DNA from: Fen-671 sp963794745
GTDB lineage: Bacteria; Actinomycetota; Acidimicrobiia; Acidimicrobiales; Palsa-688
DNA: 64,000 bases
Assembly (NCBI GenBank): GCA_963794745.1
Contig: CAWCEZ010000012.1
Location: forward strand, 186,001-250,000
Direction: 5' to 3'
Position 1 is the first letter of the stretch, and each line of letters opens with the position of its first letter. The notes below the pieces were generated by a model. That model had not been told where the DNA came from. It made no database searches and worked only from the letters and a program-made list of their open reading frames with translations. A program made the translations under genes and the position numbers. Below, one piece after another: positions 8,986 through 16,252 of the stretch.

Positions 8986-9480
8986 ATGCCCGAGATCGAG
9001 GTGCACAAGGTCACCGACGAGGCGGGCGCAGCGCGCTGCGAGGAGATGTATGTCGAGTATGGGGCGTGGGTATTCGAGAAGTTCAAAGCAGTGCACGGCT
9101 TAGTGTTCCCGGTCGAAGACCAAGCCATCGTCCATGCCGAGTTTCGCGCCGAGTACCCCAAACTGTTCGGGGACCGTGGGCGAATGGTGCTCGTGACGGT
9201 CGACGGGCTGCCGGCTGCGGTGGGCGCGCTGAAGCCGCTCTCCGATTACGGATTTGAAATGAACCGGATGTATGTCAGGCCGGCGTTCCGGGGGCTCGGG
9301 CGACGAGCCATCGAATTCCTGATCGGGGAGGCTCGGTCACTCGGTTACCGGACCGTTCAACTCAACACCGTCGACTTCATGGCGGATGCCCACCGGCTTT
9401 ACCGGTCGGCAGGGTTCGTCGGCGGCCCGACCTACCGAGGCGAGACCGCCCGCCATGCAGTGGATGACCACGCGCTCTAG
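8986..9480 (+). CDS. GNAT-family N-acetyltransferase
   Basis: The 164-residue protein has the GNAT core: beta4 NRMYVRPAFRGLGRRAIEFL, where the RGLGRR loop is the acetyl-CoA pyrophosphate-binding Q/RxxGxG/A motif, then LGYRTVQLNTV and a C-terminal AHRLYRSAGF motif. These are expected of small-molecule or protein acetyltransferases. The substrate cannot be predicted. It lies 10 bases after the YceH-like gene and is presumably cotranscribed. A convergent UspA gene ends 76 bases downstream. Confidence 0.85.
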   Translation: MPEIEVHKVTDEAGAARCEEMYVEYGAWVFEKFKAVHGLVFPVEDQAIVHAEFRAEYPKLFGDRGRMVLVTVDGLPAAVGALKPLSDYGFEMNRMYVRPAFRGLGRRAIEFLIGEARSLGYRTVQLNTVDFMADAHRLYRSAGFVGGPTYRGETARHAVDDHAL

Positions 9481-9502
9481 ATGTCACTCGACCTAATAGC
9501 GC

Positions 9503-9520
9503 CGCCCGAGCCTACGGGCG
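9503..9520. terminator. Possible bidirectional hairpin between convergent genes
   Basis: CGCCCG (9503-9508) and CGGGCG (9515-9520) can pair around AGCCTA, with a further partial AGCG/CGCT stem. It lies between the convergent GNAT and UspA genes. There is no U-tract, so intrinsic termination is only a suggestion. Confidence 0.3.
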
Positions 9521-9556
9521 CTCGGACTGCGAAAGGCTAGGTACTGCCCGGTCGGC

Positions 9557-9985
9557 TCAGTCCTCGCTGACGGTATCGACGATCAGGACCGAGCAGTTCG
9601 CCTTGTGGGCGACGGAGTTAGGCACGCTGCCGAGAACACGGCGGACGCCCTTCATCCCCCGGTTCCCGACGACGATGAGGTCGGCACCCACCTGGTCCGC
9701 GACTCGGACGATCGCCTCTGCAGCGTCGCCGGCGGCAGGGTGGTACTCGGCCTCCAGACCCGCTTTGGTGACCGAGTCCCTCAGCTTCAACAGCAACAGG
9801 TCGGCGGGGTCCGTCACACGGTCCATGAACTCCTCGGGCAGCTTGTCCGCCTTTACGGAGCCCGGATGGTAGGCGGTCATAACGTGCAATTTCCCGCCCA
9901 ATGCCGCCACGAGCTCGATAGCGGTGGTTACGGCTCGGGAAGCGGTGACGGAGTCGTCGGCCGCCACAAGCACGGTTTTGAACAT
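9557..9985 (-). CDS. Universal stress protein, UspA family
   Basis: The 142-residue protein has the Usp fold: N-terminal MFKTVLVAADDS, central GADLIVVGNRG, and the ATP-binding signature G-x2-G-x9-G-(S/T) in GNRGMKGVRRVLGSVPNS. It is therefore expected to bind ATP. Usp proteins are cytoplasmic and respond to starvation, hypoxia or other stress. The start is the ATG at 9985: GGAGG ends five bases before it, whereas the GTG at 9991 would directly abut that ribosome-binding site. It is monocistronic, with an RHH gene upstream on the same strand about 105 bases away. Confidence 0.88.
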   Translation of the reverse strand: MFKTVLVAADDSVTASRAVTTAIELVAALGGKLHVMTAYHPGSVKADKLPEEFMDRVTDPADLLLLKLRDSVTKAGLEAEYHPAAGDAAEAIVRVADQVGADLIVVGNRGMKGVRRVLGSVPNSVAHKANCSVLIVDTVSED

Positions 9986-10090
9986 GGCCACCTCCAGTTA
10001 GTGCGAGCCCATGAGCCGTCTTGGCCAATGCATAAAGCGCGCCCAGCAGGCGAAAAGTTACTATAGACATTGACGCCAGCGCAAATAAGG

Positions 10091-10315
10091 TTATTCGCCT
10101 TGCGGTGCGCCGTCTTTTCTCGGTCGGCCGCGTTTTCGCAAAGGCCTCGCAGCCGCGCCACGGCCTCTATCGCTCAGGGCTTGCCGCAGCAAGAACTCGA
10201 TCTGGGCGTTCGTGCTGCGTAGCTCGTCGGCTGCCCAATGAGCGAGCGCTTCGTGGACGGCGGGGTCCAGGCGGAGAAGGAGGCTTTTGCGCCCGGCCGC
10301 TGGGACGTCGGGCAC
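10091..10315 (-). CDS. Second RHH regulator with AT-hook-like C-terminus
   Basis: The 74-residue protein carries RHH elements KSLLLRLD, PAVHEALAHWAADEL and STNAQIEFLLRQAL. They closely match the RHH protein at 4508-4783, including the DNA-contacting strand. The tail KRGRPRKDG is an AT-hook-like GRP motif. The gene begins only about 3 bases after the stop of the SPFH gene, so it must be cotranscribed and probably translationally coupled with it. The operon is preceded by the same GTGATATCAC palindrome found beside the first RHH gene. Autoregulation of the SPFH-RHH operon is the simplest model, as is common for RHH proteins. The order membrane protein then repressor is unlike classical toxin-antitoxin operons. 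Confidence 0.72.
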   Translation of the reverse strand: MPDVPAAGRKSLLLRLDPAVHEALAHWAADELRSTNAQIEFLLRQALSDRGRGAAARPLRKRGRPRKDGAPQGE

Positions 10316-10318
10316 CGG

Positions 10319-11236
10319 CTACTGGTAGAGCGATCCGGCATTGACTATCGGCTGTGTACCGCGGTCCCCGCAGAGCACGACCAGCAGGTTCGAGACCATG
10401 GCTGCTTTGCGCTCCTCGTCGAGCTCGACGATGTTCTCGGCGGAGAGGCGGCCGAGCGCCATCTGGACCATGCCCACCGCGCCGTCGACGATCCGGGACC
10501 GGGCCGCAACAACGGCGCCGGCCTGCTGGCGCTGGAGCATTACCTGGGCGATCTCGGGCGCGTAGGACAGCCGAGTGATCCTGGCTTCGACGACGTCGAC
10601 GCCGGCAGGGACAACACGGGCTGCGATCTCGGTGGCGAGCTGGCCGGCGACCTCGTCGGTATGGTCACGAAGTGACATGACGCCCTCGCGGCCACCGTTG
10701 TCATACGGGTGGCCGTTGGCTATATGGCGCAGCGCGGTTTCACTTTGGGTATTGACGAAAGCCACAAAATCCTCGACGCCATAGGTCGCGCGAGCGCTAT
10801 CGCGCACTTGCCAGACGACGACGGCCGCGATCTCGATCGGGTTGCCGTCGGAGTCGTTGACCTTTACCGTCGGGGTCTCCTTGTTGCGGATCCGCACCGA
10901 AACCCTCCGGCGCACAGCGAAGAGGTTTACCCACCGCAGCCCGGTGGCCCGCACCGTCCCGCGGTAGCCCCCGAAGAGCTGCACGACCCGCACCTCGCCG
11001 GGCTTGATAGCGGTGAGCCCGGAATAGCAGATCGCCGCCAGCACGAACAACGCTCCTCCTGCCCATCCGCCCACAGCTCCGCCAACGACCAAGATCAATA
11101 TGAACCCGCCCGCAGCGGCCGCTACGGCGCCTATGAGCAGCGGTATGCCTGGTACTGAGCCAGCCCTTCGCTCGTCAACCGGGACAGCAGCTTTGGCGGG
11201 GCGAGCCGGTTCCCCAGTTTTTACTTGTACTTGCAT
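10319..11236 (-). CDS. SPFH/Band 7 domain membrane protein
   Basis: The 305-residue protein has two N-terminal membrane segments (about 26-50 and 53-72). An SPFH/prohibitin core follows: GLTAIKPGEVRVVQLFGGYRGTVRATGLRW, then VRIRNKETPTVKVNDSDGNPI and later LRHIANGHPYD. The C-terminal half (EIAARVVPAGVDVVEARITRLSYAPEIAQVMLQRQQA) is the helical region through which such proteins oligomerise. SPFH proteins organise membrane microdomains and often recruit proteases. The ATG at 11236 is preceded by a perfect AGGAGG eight bases upstream, so this start is well supported over the GTG-type extension at 11287. The RHH gene follows immediately. Confidence 0.85.
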   Translation of the reverse strand: MQVQVKTGEPARPAKAAVPVDERRAGSVPGIPLLIGAVAAAAGGFILILVVGGAVGGWAGGALFVLAAICYSGLTAIKPGEVRVVQLFGGYRGTVRATGLRWVNLFAVRRRVSVRIRNKETPTVKVNDSDGNPIEIAAVVVWQVRDSARATYGVEDFVAFVNTQSETALRHIANGHPYDNGGREGVMSLRDHTDEVAGQLATEIAARVVPAGVDVVEARITRLSYAPEIAQVMLQRQQAGAVVAARSRIVDGAVGMVQMALGRLSAENIVELDEERKAAMVSNLLVVLCGDRGTQPIVNAGSLYQ

Positions 11237-11253
11237 CGAATTGCCTCCTACTC

Positions 11254-11285
11254 GATAGGCAGCTCCCGGGTGGGTGCTACCTATC
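11254..11285 (-). promoter_or_regulatory. Leader hairpin before the SPFH ribosome-binding site
   Basis: GATAGGCAGC (11254-11263) and GCTACCTATC (11276-11285) are inverted repeats matching at 9 of 10 positions. In the minus-strand transcript they would form a stem ending just before the AGGAGG of the SPFH gene. It abuts the palindromic operator directly. It may affect translation, or it could be part of an extended protein-binding site. Confidence 0.35.
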
Positions 11286-11301
11286 AAAGTGATATCACTT
11301 T
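11286..11301. promoter_or_regulatory. Palindromic operator of the SPFH-RHH operon
   Basis: AAAGTGATATCACTTT is a perfect 16-base palindrome with the same GTGATATCAC core as the double site at 4481-4515. It lies 50 bases upstream of the SPFH start and contains the TGA stop codon of the upstream oxidoreductase gene. Recognition by the RHH pair is inferred. Confidence 0.7.
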
Positions 11302-12344
11302 TTAGTAGGGCTTGTCAAGATGAGCTCAGAGCGAACGAGGGGAGCCACTTTGGTGCCGTACAGCTCGATGTTCCGCATGATCAGGTCATGGGGAAGCGTG
11401 CCGGCGCTCGCCTTGAGGTCGAGGCGAGAGAGCCCGAGCCTGTTGACGACATGGACGATCTTTTCGGCCACCGTGCTCGGTGAACCTGCAAAGAGGGCGC
11501 CTTCAGGGCCGGCCGCGGCCTCGAACTGTTGGCGGGTCATGGGGGGCCACCCGCGCTCGCGTCCGATCCGGGCGTGCACCGCCGCGTAATGGGGCCAAAG
11601 CTGCTCCAGGGCGTCCTCGTCGCTGTCGGCGACAAAGCCGTGGCTGTGCATCGCGACCGGTAGCCGGGGCTGGCCAAATTCGTCGAGCGCCCTGTAATAA
11701 AGGTCGATCAGGGGGGCAAAACGTACAGGGCTCCCGCCGATGACGGCCAAGGTCAGCGGGAAGCCGTACCTGGCCGCCCTCACGACTGACCCGGGGTTGC
11801 CCCCGACCCCGACCCAGGTTCGCAGGCCATGTGCCGTCTTCGGGTAGACATCCTGGTCGCGCAGGGCGGGCCGGGTTGAGCCCGACCAGGTAACCGGCTC
11901 CTCGCGCAGGAGAGCCGCGAATAGGTCCAGCTTTTCGTCGAAGAGCTTGTCGTAGTCGGCGAGGTCGTAGCCGAACAGAGGGAACGACTCAGTAAAGGAT
12001 CCTCGGCCCAAAATGACTTCTGCTCGCCCGCCGGAGATGGCGTCCAACGTCGAGAAACGCTCGAAGACACGGACCGGGTCGTCCGAGCTGAGCACGGTGA
12101 CCGCCGAGGCCAGATGGATATTGGACGTCCTCGCCGCAATGGCGGCCAGCACTACGTCGGGCGCCGATACGGCAAAATCGGCTCGGTGGTGCTCGCCGAT
12201 GCCGATCACGTCCAACCCGACCTGGTCTGCCAACACGCCTTCCTCAACCACGTCGCGCAGTACGGCGTCGTAAGCCAGTGGGCGGCCGTCAGGGCCTGAC
12301 GTGATATCGCCGAAGGTGTCTATTCCTAGCTCTAAGTACCCCAT
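11295..12344 (-). CDS. Luciferase-like (LLM class) flavin-dependent oxidoreductase
   Basis: The 349-residue protein has the bacterial luciferase-like TIM barrel: LELGIDTFGD, ADQVGLDVIGIGEHHRADF, ILLASAVTVLSSDDPVRVFE and GRAEVILGRGSF. The GEHH motif and the conserved DPVRV segment are characteristic of F420- or FMN-dependent LLM oxidoreductases. The substrate cannot be predicted. AAAGGAG lies six bases before the ATG. Its promoter region contains nested TTGAC-type palindromes (12403-12424), suggesting a MarR-like regulator. The last codons AAA AAG TGA run into the operator of the SPFH operon downstream. Confidence 0.85.
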   Translation of the reverse strand: MGYLELGIDTFGDITSGPDGRPLAYDAVLRDVVEEGVLADQVGLDVIGIGEHHRADFAVSAPDVVLAAIAARTSNIHLASAVTVLSSDDPVRVFERFSTLDAISGGRAEVILGRGSFTESFPLFGYDLADYDKLFDEKLDLFAALLREEPVTWSGSTRPALRDQDVYPKTAHGLRTWVGVGGNPGSVVRAARYGFPLTLAVIGGSPVRFAPLIDLYYRALDEFGQPRLPVAMHSHGFVADSDEDALEQLWPHYAAVHARIGRERGWPPMTRQQFEAAAGPEGALFAGSPSTVAEKIVHVVNRLGLSRLDLKASAGTLPHDLIMRNIELYGTKVAPLVRSELILTSPTKK

Positions 12345-12402
12345 AGCTGCTCCTTTGAGCCCGGTCCCCTTGGGCCGGCCGTCTCTTAACTCATCGCAGC
12401 TT

Positions 12403-12424
12403 TCAACATTGTTGACGCGTCAAC
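12403..12424. promoter_or_regulatory. Nested TTGA palindromes, MarR-type operator candidate
   Basis: TCAACATTGTTGA (12403-12415) and GTTGACGCGTCAAC (12411-12424) are both perfect palindromes sharing a half-site. They lie about 60-80 bases upstream of the LLM oxidoreductase start, where a promoter would be. TTGAC-N-GTCAA dyads are typical of MarR-family operators. No MarR gene is present in the window. Confidence 0.5.
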
Positions 12425-12474
12425 TATTCCGCTCGGAAACCGCTACTAGGGGGTCCGTGCGCTCGGCCGAATGT

Positions 12475-12963
12475 TCACCGGCCGATGCCGAGCGCTGGCA
12501 TCCCCACCCGGCGCCGGAGGACCTCTCGCTGGACGCCAAGAGTGACGGCCAGATAGAGCAACAGGCTGGATGCCCCGAGCCCAACGATCTTCGTCGAATG
12601 GTCGATGCCAACCTCCATGGCAAGGTGCGCTCCGAGCGAGACCACCCAAAGAACGGCGGTGACAACCGTTCCCTGGCTCATGGCGGAGCCGTCCTGAAGC
12701 CGCCAAGTTTTTGCTGAATAGGCCCTGGCAGCGCCGAGCGCACCTCCGACGACCAAAGAAGCCACGATCCAGGCCACCGGCCCGGTCCCCACCGAGTGCC
12801 CTTTTGTGGCGTCGCTGAGCTCGATGAGGCCGATTATCCCGAGGATCACGGAAAAGCGCGCCGCCGACCCTTCTCGGACCGGGCGGGCCCGCATTTGGCG
12901 CGCTAGCAGCAGTCCGACGACTGCGACTCCGATGACTATGTCTATGACAGCGGTGCCCGACAT
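12475..12963 (-). CDS. Small multi-pass membrane protein, CcdC/DUF1453-like
   Basis: The 162-residue protein starts MSGTAVIDIVIGVAVVG and has about five predicted membrane spans: VIDIVIGVAVVGLLLA, FSVILGIIGLIEL, WIVASLVVGGALGAARA, VTAVLWVVSLGAHLA and ASSLLLYLAVTLGV. The RQMRARPVRE loop after the first span and GAARAYSAKTWRLQDG resemble DUF1453/CcdC-like proteins. The assignment rests on topology and these loops and is tentative. The in-frame extension upstream to 13386 is Arg/Ser-rich and overlaps the divergent HD-GYP gene, so I use the ATG at 12963. Function unknown. Confidence 0.55.
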   Translation of the reverse strand: MSGTAVIDIVIGVAVVGLLLARQMRARPVREGSAARFSVILGIIGLIELSDATKGHSVGTGPVAWIVASLVVGGALGAARAYSAKTWRLQDGSAMSQGTVVTAVLWVVSLGAHLAMEVGIDHSTKIVGLGASSLLLYLAVTLGVQREVLRRRVGMPALGIGR

Positions 12964-13075
12964 GACTTGGCTCAGCTTGCCAGAGACAAGCGTCGTCGCA
13001 GGATCAAGTCTCCTAAGCGAGCGACCGTTAAATGTCCAATGACGATGTTGCGACCCGTGTGATCGCGGAGAGCTG

Positions 13076-15280
13076 ATGGTCCAGGCGGGACGTTGGCGGT
13101 CGCACCGCGTTTTGGGCACGGTGCTGTCGAGTGCCGCGGTCCTAGTCCCGTTCGCGGTGTCGATCGGCGCCGCGATGGCCGTTGGGCGCGATGTGCCCCG
13201 CGGAGATGCCCTCTTCAGAGAGGCGCTTTGGTGGAGCGCAGTGCTCAGTTCGTCTGCCATTGTCTTCGTCGGCTCTGAACGTCTTTGTCGGCGCCTTCTC
13301 CCGCTCGCTGCCTTGCTGAAGATGACGATGCTCTTCCCCGACCAGGCCCCCAAGCGCCTAAAGGTGGCGTGGCGGGCGGGTACCACCCGGGAACTCGAGC
13401 GCGGTTCGAACGGCGGTCCGCTCGCCGACCAAAAGGTGCCCGCCGCAGTGGCGGAGGAGATCCTCGCGCTGGCGACCTCGCTCAGCCGTCACGACCGGAA
13501 GACCCGTGGGCACTCTGAACGTGTCAGGGCGTTCACCGACATGGTCGCCGACGAAATGCGGCTCCCTCAAGCCGACCGCGACCGGCTCCGGTGGTCCGCC
13601 CTCCTCCACGACGTCGGCAAGCTCGCCGTGCACCCGCAGGTGCTGAACAAAGCGGAGAAGCTGACGGACGCGGAGTGGGAGGAGATCCGCGATCACCCCC
13701 TAGAGGGGCGTCGCCTCGTCGCCCCGCTTGCGCCGTGGTTGGGCGCCTGGAGCCTCGCCATAGAGCAGCACCACGAGAACTACGACGGCTCCGGCTACCC
13801 CTTCGGCTTGTCCGGTGACGAGATCTCACTCGGGGCACGCATTGTCTCGGTCGCTGACGCCTTCGAAGTGATGACGGCCGCCCGCTCGTACAAAAAGGCG
13901 ATGAGCCCCGTCGCGGCGCGCACTGAGTTGACGCGCTGTGCGGGAACTCAGTTTGACCCGGTGATAGTGAGGGCCTTCCTCAACGTGTCGATCGGGAAGC
14001 TGCGCTGGGTGATCGGGCCGGTCTCGTGGGTCGCGGACGTCCCGATCGTTGCCCGCCTGGGAATGGCGGGACATGCTCTGGTGACAGGCGCGCAGGTTGC
14101 AGTCGGCGCGGCCGCATTGACTGCTGGCGGTGTCCTGGCGGCGCATGCAGCGCTAACGTCCACAACTCAAGGCACTGAGCTTCGCGGTGCCTCGCTTGCG
14201 GCCAGCGTCCCTACGACCGTCACGACGACCGTGCCGACGATGACGGTACCGCTCACCGGCTTCGCGGGCTCGGCCAGGACGGTCGCGACCACTGTCAGCA
14301 CCACGCGTCCAGCGACTACGACGACAAAGCCGTCACATGCCAGGGCGGGGCGGCGCAAGCCAACAGCGCTGACAGGCCAAACGACGGTGACGGTGGCGGC
14401 TACCGCGACCGCGCCAGAGACGACCACGACAAGTCCTCCCGGTCTCGGGGCGCCACAGAGCACTCAGGCACCGACGACGAAAGCCCCCACCGCGGCGCCC
14501 CAGCGTCAAATCGCACCGACGGTACACGCAACGGCCGCTCCGACAAGCCGACCGATAGCCAGCACGATGGCCGTGCCCCCGACCGGCACGACGTCCCCGC
14601 CGAATACGGCCACGACGGCGGGACCGCCCCCCAGCACGGCCCTCGCGCTCCCCACGACCGTGACCGCTCAGCCGGCCCCTGTCCCGACGACCTCGCCAGG
14701 CGCCGGTCCCGGGCCGAGCACCACGAGAGCCGAGGTGGTGGCGACGACGACCACGAAGCCGCCGACCACTACCACCACGCCGACAGCAGCGACGACCACG
14801 AAGCCGCCGACCACTACCACCACGCCGACAGCAGCGACGACCACGAAGCCGCCGACCACTACCACCACGCCGACAGCAGCGACGACGACGCTGCAGACCA
14901 CTACGACCAGGGCAGCGACGAGCACCACCGCTCGACCCACGACCACAGTTCGCGCTACAACCACGACTGCCCCGGTCACGACGACTCTTCAGCCCACAAC
15001 GACGGTCCGGGCTACAACGACGACGGTCCGGGCTACAACGACCACGGTCCGGGCTACAACGACCACGGTCCGGGCTACAACGACGACTGTTCAGCCGACG
15101 ACGACTGTCCTGGCAACGACGACGACCGTGCCGCGCACTACCACGACCGTTCAGCCGACGACGACAGCGGGGCCGCCACCGACGACCACAACTCAGCCGC
15201 CGCCGCCGACAACGACCACTCCGCCGCCCACTACGACTACGACCCACTGCATCATCAATCTGCTCGGGATCTGCATCTGA
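13076..15280 (+). CDS. Membrane HD-GYP phosphodiesterase with long Thr-rich outer tail
   Basis: This 734-residue protein has membrane spans near residues 12-36 and 50-66, an HD-GYP domain, a further span around 330-357, and a tail of about 375 residues made largely of Thr, Pro and Ala. The HD-GYP core is intact: HSERV, LLHDVGKLAVHP (HD at 168-169), DHPLEG and QHHENYDGSGYP (GYP-type HHExxDGxGYP). This family hydrolyses cyclic di-GMP, and the domain should face the cytoplasm. The tail contains exact 15-residue (KPPTTTTTPTAATTT) and 7-residue (VRATTTT) repeats and ends in a short hydrophobic segment, HCIINLLGICI. I infer an extracytoplasmic, possibly O-mannosylated stalk. GGAG precedes the ATG by 5-6 bases. 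Confidence 0.82.
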   Translation: MVQAGRWRSHRVLGTVLSSAAVLVPFAVSIGAAMAVGRDVPRGDALFREALWWSAVLSSSAIVFVGSERLCRRLLPLAALLKMTMLFPDQAPKRLKVAWRAGTTRELERGSNGGPLADQKVPAAVAEEILALATSLSRHDRKTRGHSERVRAFTDMVADEMRLPQADRDRLRWSALLHDVGKLAVHPQVLNKAEKLTDAEWEEIRDHPLEGRRLVAPLAPWLGAWSLAIEQHHENYDGSGYPFGLSGDEISLGARIVSVADAFEVMTAARSYKKAMSPVAARTELTRCAGTQFDPVIVRAFLNVSIGKLRWVIGPVSWVADVPIVARLGMAGHALVTGAQVAVGAAALTAGGVLAAHAALTSTTQGTELRGASLAASVPTTVTTTVPTMTVPLTGFAGSARTVATTVSTTRPATTTTKPSHARAGRRKPTALTGQTTVTVAATATAPETTTTSPPGLGAPQSTQAPTTKAPTAAPQRQIAPTVHATAAPTSRPIASTMAVPPTGTTSPPNTATTAGPPPSTALALPTTVTAQPAPVPTTSPGAGPGPSTTRAEVVATTTTKPPTTTTTPTAATTTKPPTTTTTPTAATTTKPPTTTTTPTAATTTLQTTTTRAATSTTARPTTTVRATTTTAPVTTTLQPTTTVRATTTTVRATTTTVRATTTTVRATTTTVQPTTTVLATTTTVPRTTTTVQPTTTAGPPPTTTTQPPPPTTTTPPPTTTTTHCIINLLGICI
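14746..14880 (+). repeat. Three exact 45-bp tandem repeats in the Thr-rich region
   Basis: The unit starting GACGACCACGAAGCCGCCG occurs at 14746, 14791 and 14836 without mismatch. It is in frame with the HD-GYP gene and encodes a 15-residue KPPTTTTTPTAATTT-type block. Exact identity suggests recent expansion and likely length variation between strains. Confidence 0.9.
15002..15085 (+). repeat. Four 21-bp tandem repeats in the Thr-rich region
   Basis: The unit ACGGTCCGGGCTACAACGAC occurs at 15002, 15023, 15044 and 15065, with only a G/C difference at the unit end. It encodes repeated VRATTTT in the HD-GYP protein tail. Confidence 0.85.
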
Positions 15281-15285
15281 GCTGC

Positions 15286-15349
15286 CGGCGCGTCAGGCAA
15301 ATGGCGCGTCAGGCAAACGGCGCGTCAGGCAAACGGCGCGTCAGGCAAA
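15286..15349. repeat. Four 16-bp tandem repeats containing the stop codon of the MerR gene
   Basis: CGGCGCGTCAGGCAAA is repeated four times (one C/T change) between the convergent HD-GYP and MerR genes. The TGA of the MerR gene lies in the fourth copy, so the last codons of that gene are repeated past its end. Confidence 0.85.
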
Positions 15350-16174
15350 CGGGACTGCAAAGTCAGTGTCCGGCACGCTTTCCGCGGTGATGGGTGGGGT
15401 GGCGAGGTATGTCATGCGAACGCCAAGATCAATCGGTTTTACGCCATTTTCGATAACCCAAGACTGCAGTGACTGAGAAATCAGCTCCCACTCGGCGGGT
15501 GGGACACCTGGCGCCCCCAACGCGACGAAAGCCTCCTTGTGGGCGGGCTCGGTCCGTACAGACAGTTCCGGGACGCGCGACGCGAGCGCCTCAGCCTGTT
15601 CTGCGGGCACTGGTAGGCAAAACTCGAGGGGCCCGTCGCTGTCCTCGTTTACCAAGCCCCACCAGATCAAAAAGCTGGCACCCGCCCTTCCCTCGACCCG
15701 GGGCATATCCTTGCCTTTTATAAGGGAAATGAACTCCTTTCCGAAGGCCCACACTGCCGCGTCGCCGCCCACGACGTTGCGCTTCAAACAGAGGATGGTC
15801 CGCTCGGGGATTTCCCTAGTAGATACTTCGTACATGGCTAATTCCTTTCCATTTAGCTGGGAAACCAGGTAGCCGGCCAGTTCCTTGCGAGCCTTGTGCT
15901 CAACTTCGGCGTGAGCCCAGAGCTCCGCAATGCGCGCCACCGCCGCTTGCCTCTCGAGGCCGAGGACGGCCCTGATATCCGCTAGCGGGAAACCCAGCTG
16001 GCGCAACCCCGAAATGAGGCGTGCCGGCTCGAGCTGAGCGGGCCCGTACAGGCGGTAGCCCGACCTCGGGTCGACTTCGGCGGGCGGTAACAGGCCCAAC
16101 TCATCGTAAAGCCGCAGTGCTTTGGCCGATAGGCGGGAGCGTTTCGAGAATTCCCCGATGGTCATCAGCTCCAC
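15341..16174 (-). CDS. MerR-family regulator with GyrI-like effector domain
   Basis: The 277-residue protein starts with a MerR winged helix: MTIGEFSKRSRLSAKALRLYDELGLLPPAEVDPRSGYRLY. A coiled-coil dimerisation helix follows (RLISGLRQLGFPLADIRAVL and beyond), then a GyrI/AraC effector-binding-like domain from about residue 115 (YEVSTREIPERTILCLK ... LEFCLPVP ... HKEAFVALGA). Such regulators bind drugs or other hydrophobic ligands and activate efflux genes, often from 19-bp spacer promoters. The MFS exporter gene ends at its upstream side on the same strand, so it may be the target. The alternative start is four codons in. The 3' end runs into 16-bp tandem repeats. Confidence 0.85.
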   Translation of the reverse strand: MELMTIGEFSKRSRLSAKALRLYDELGLLPPAEVDPRSGYRLYGPAQLEPARLISGLRQLGFPLADIRAVLGLERQAAVARIAELWAHAEVEHKARKELAGYLVSQLNGKELAMYEVSTREIPERTILCLKRNVVGGDAAVWAFGKEFISLIKGKDMPRVEGRAGASFLIWWGLVNEDSDGPLEFCLPVPAEQAEALASRVPELSVRTEPAHKEAFVALGAPGVPPAEWELISQSLQSWVIENGVKPIDLGVRMTYLATPPITAESVPDTDFAVPFA

Positions 16175-16252
16175 TGGCGTGCTCCCTCTTGGTTGATTAT
16201 CGCCGGGTGCGATGCCGGCAATCCCAGTGTGCGGCCTGCCCCAAGGTGAAGG

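Noticed and set aside
10091..11236. SPFH-RHH pair as a toxin-antitoxin module
   Set aside because: The SPFH protein has no toxin features and the RHH gene is second in order; the other RHH copy has no toxin-like neighbour.
12301..12310. GTGATATCGC, one mismatch from the RHH core
   Set aside because: It lies inside the LLM oxidoreductase coding region, lacks the symmetric flanks and can be explained by the codons for a conserved GDIT segment.
14333..15247. Minus-strand frame of 304 codons
   Set aside because: Complement of the Thr-rich repeat region of the HD-GYP gene; an Arg/Gly/Ser artefact of repeated ACN codons.
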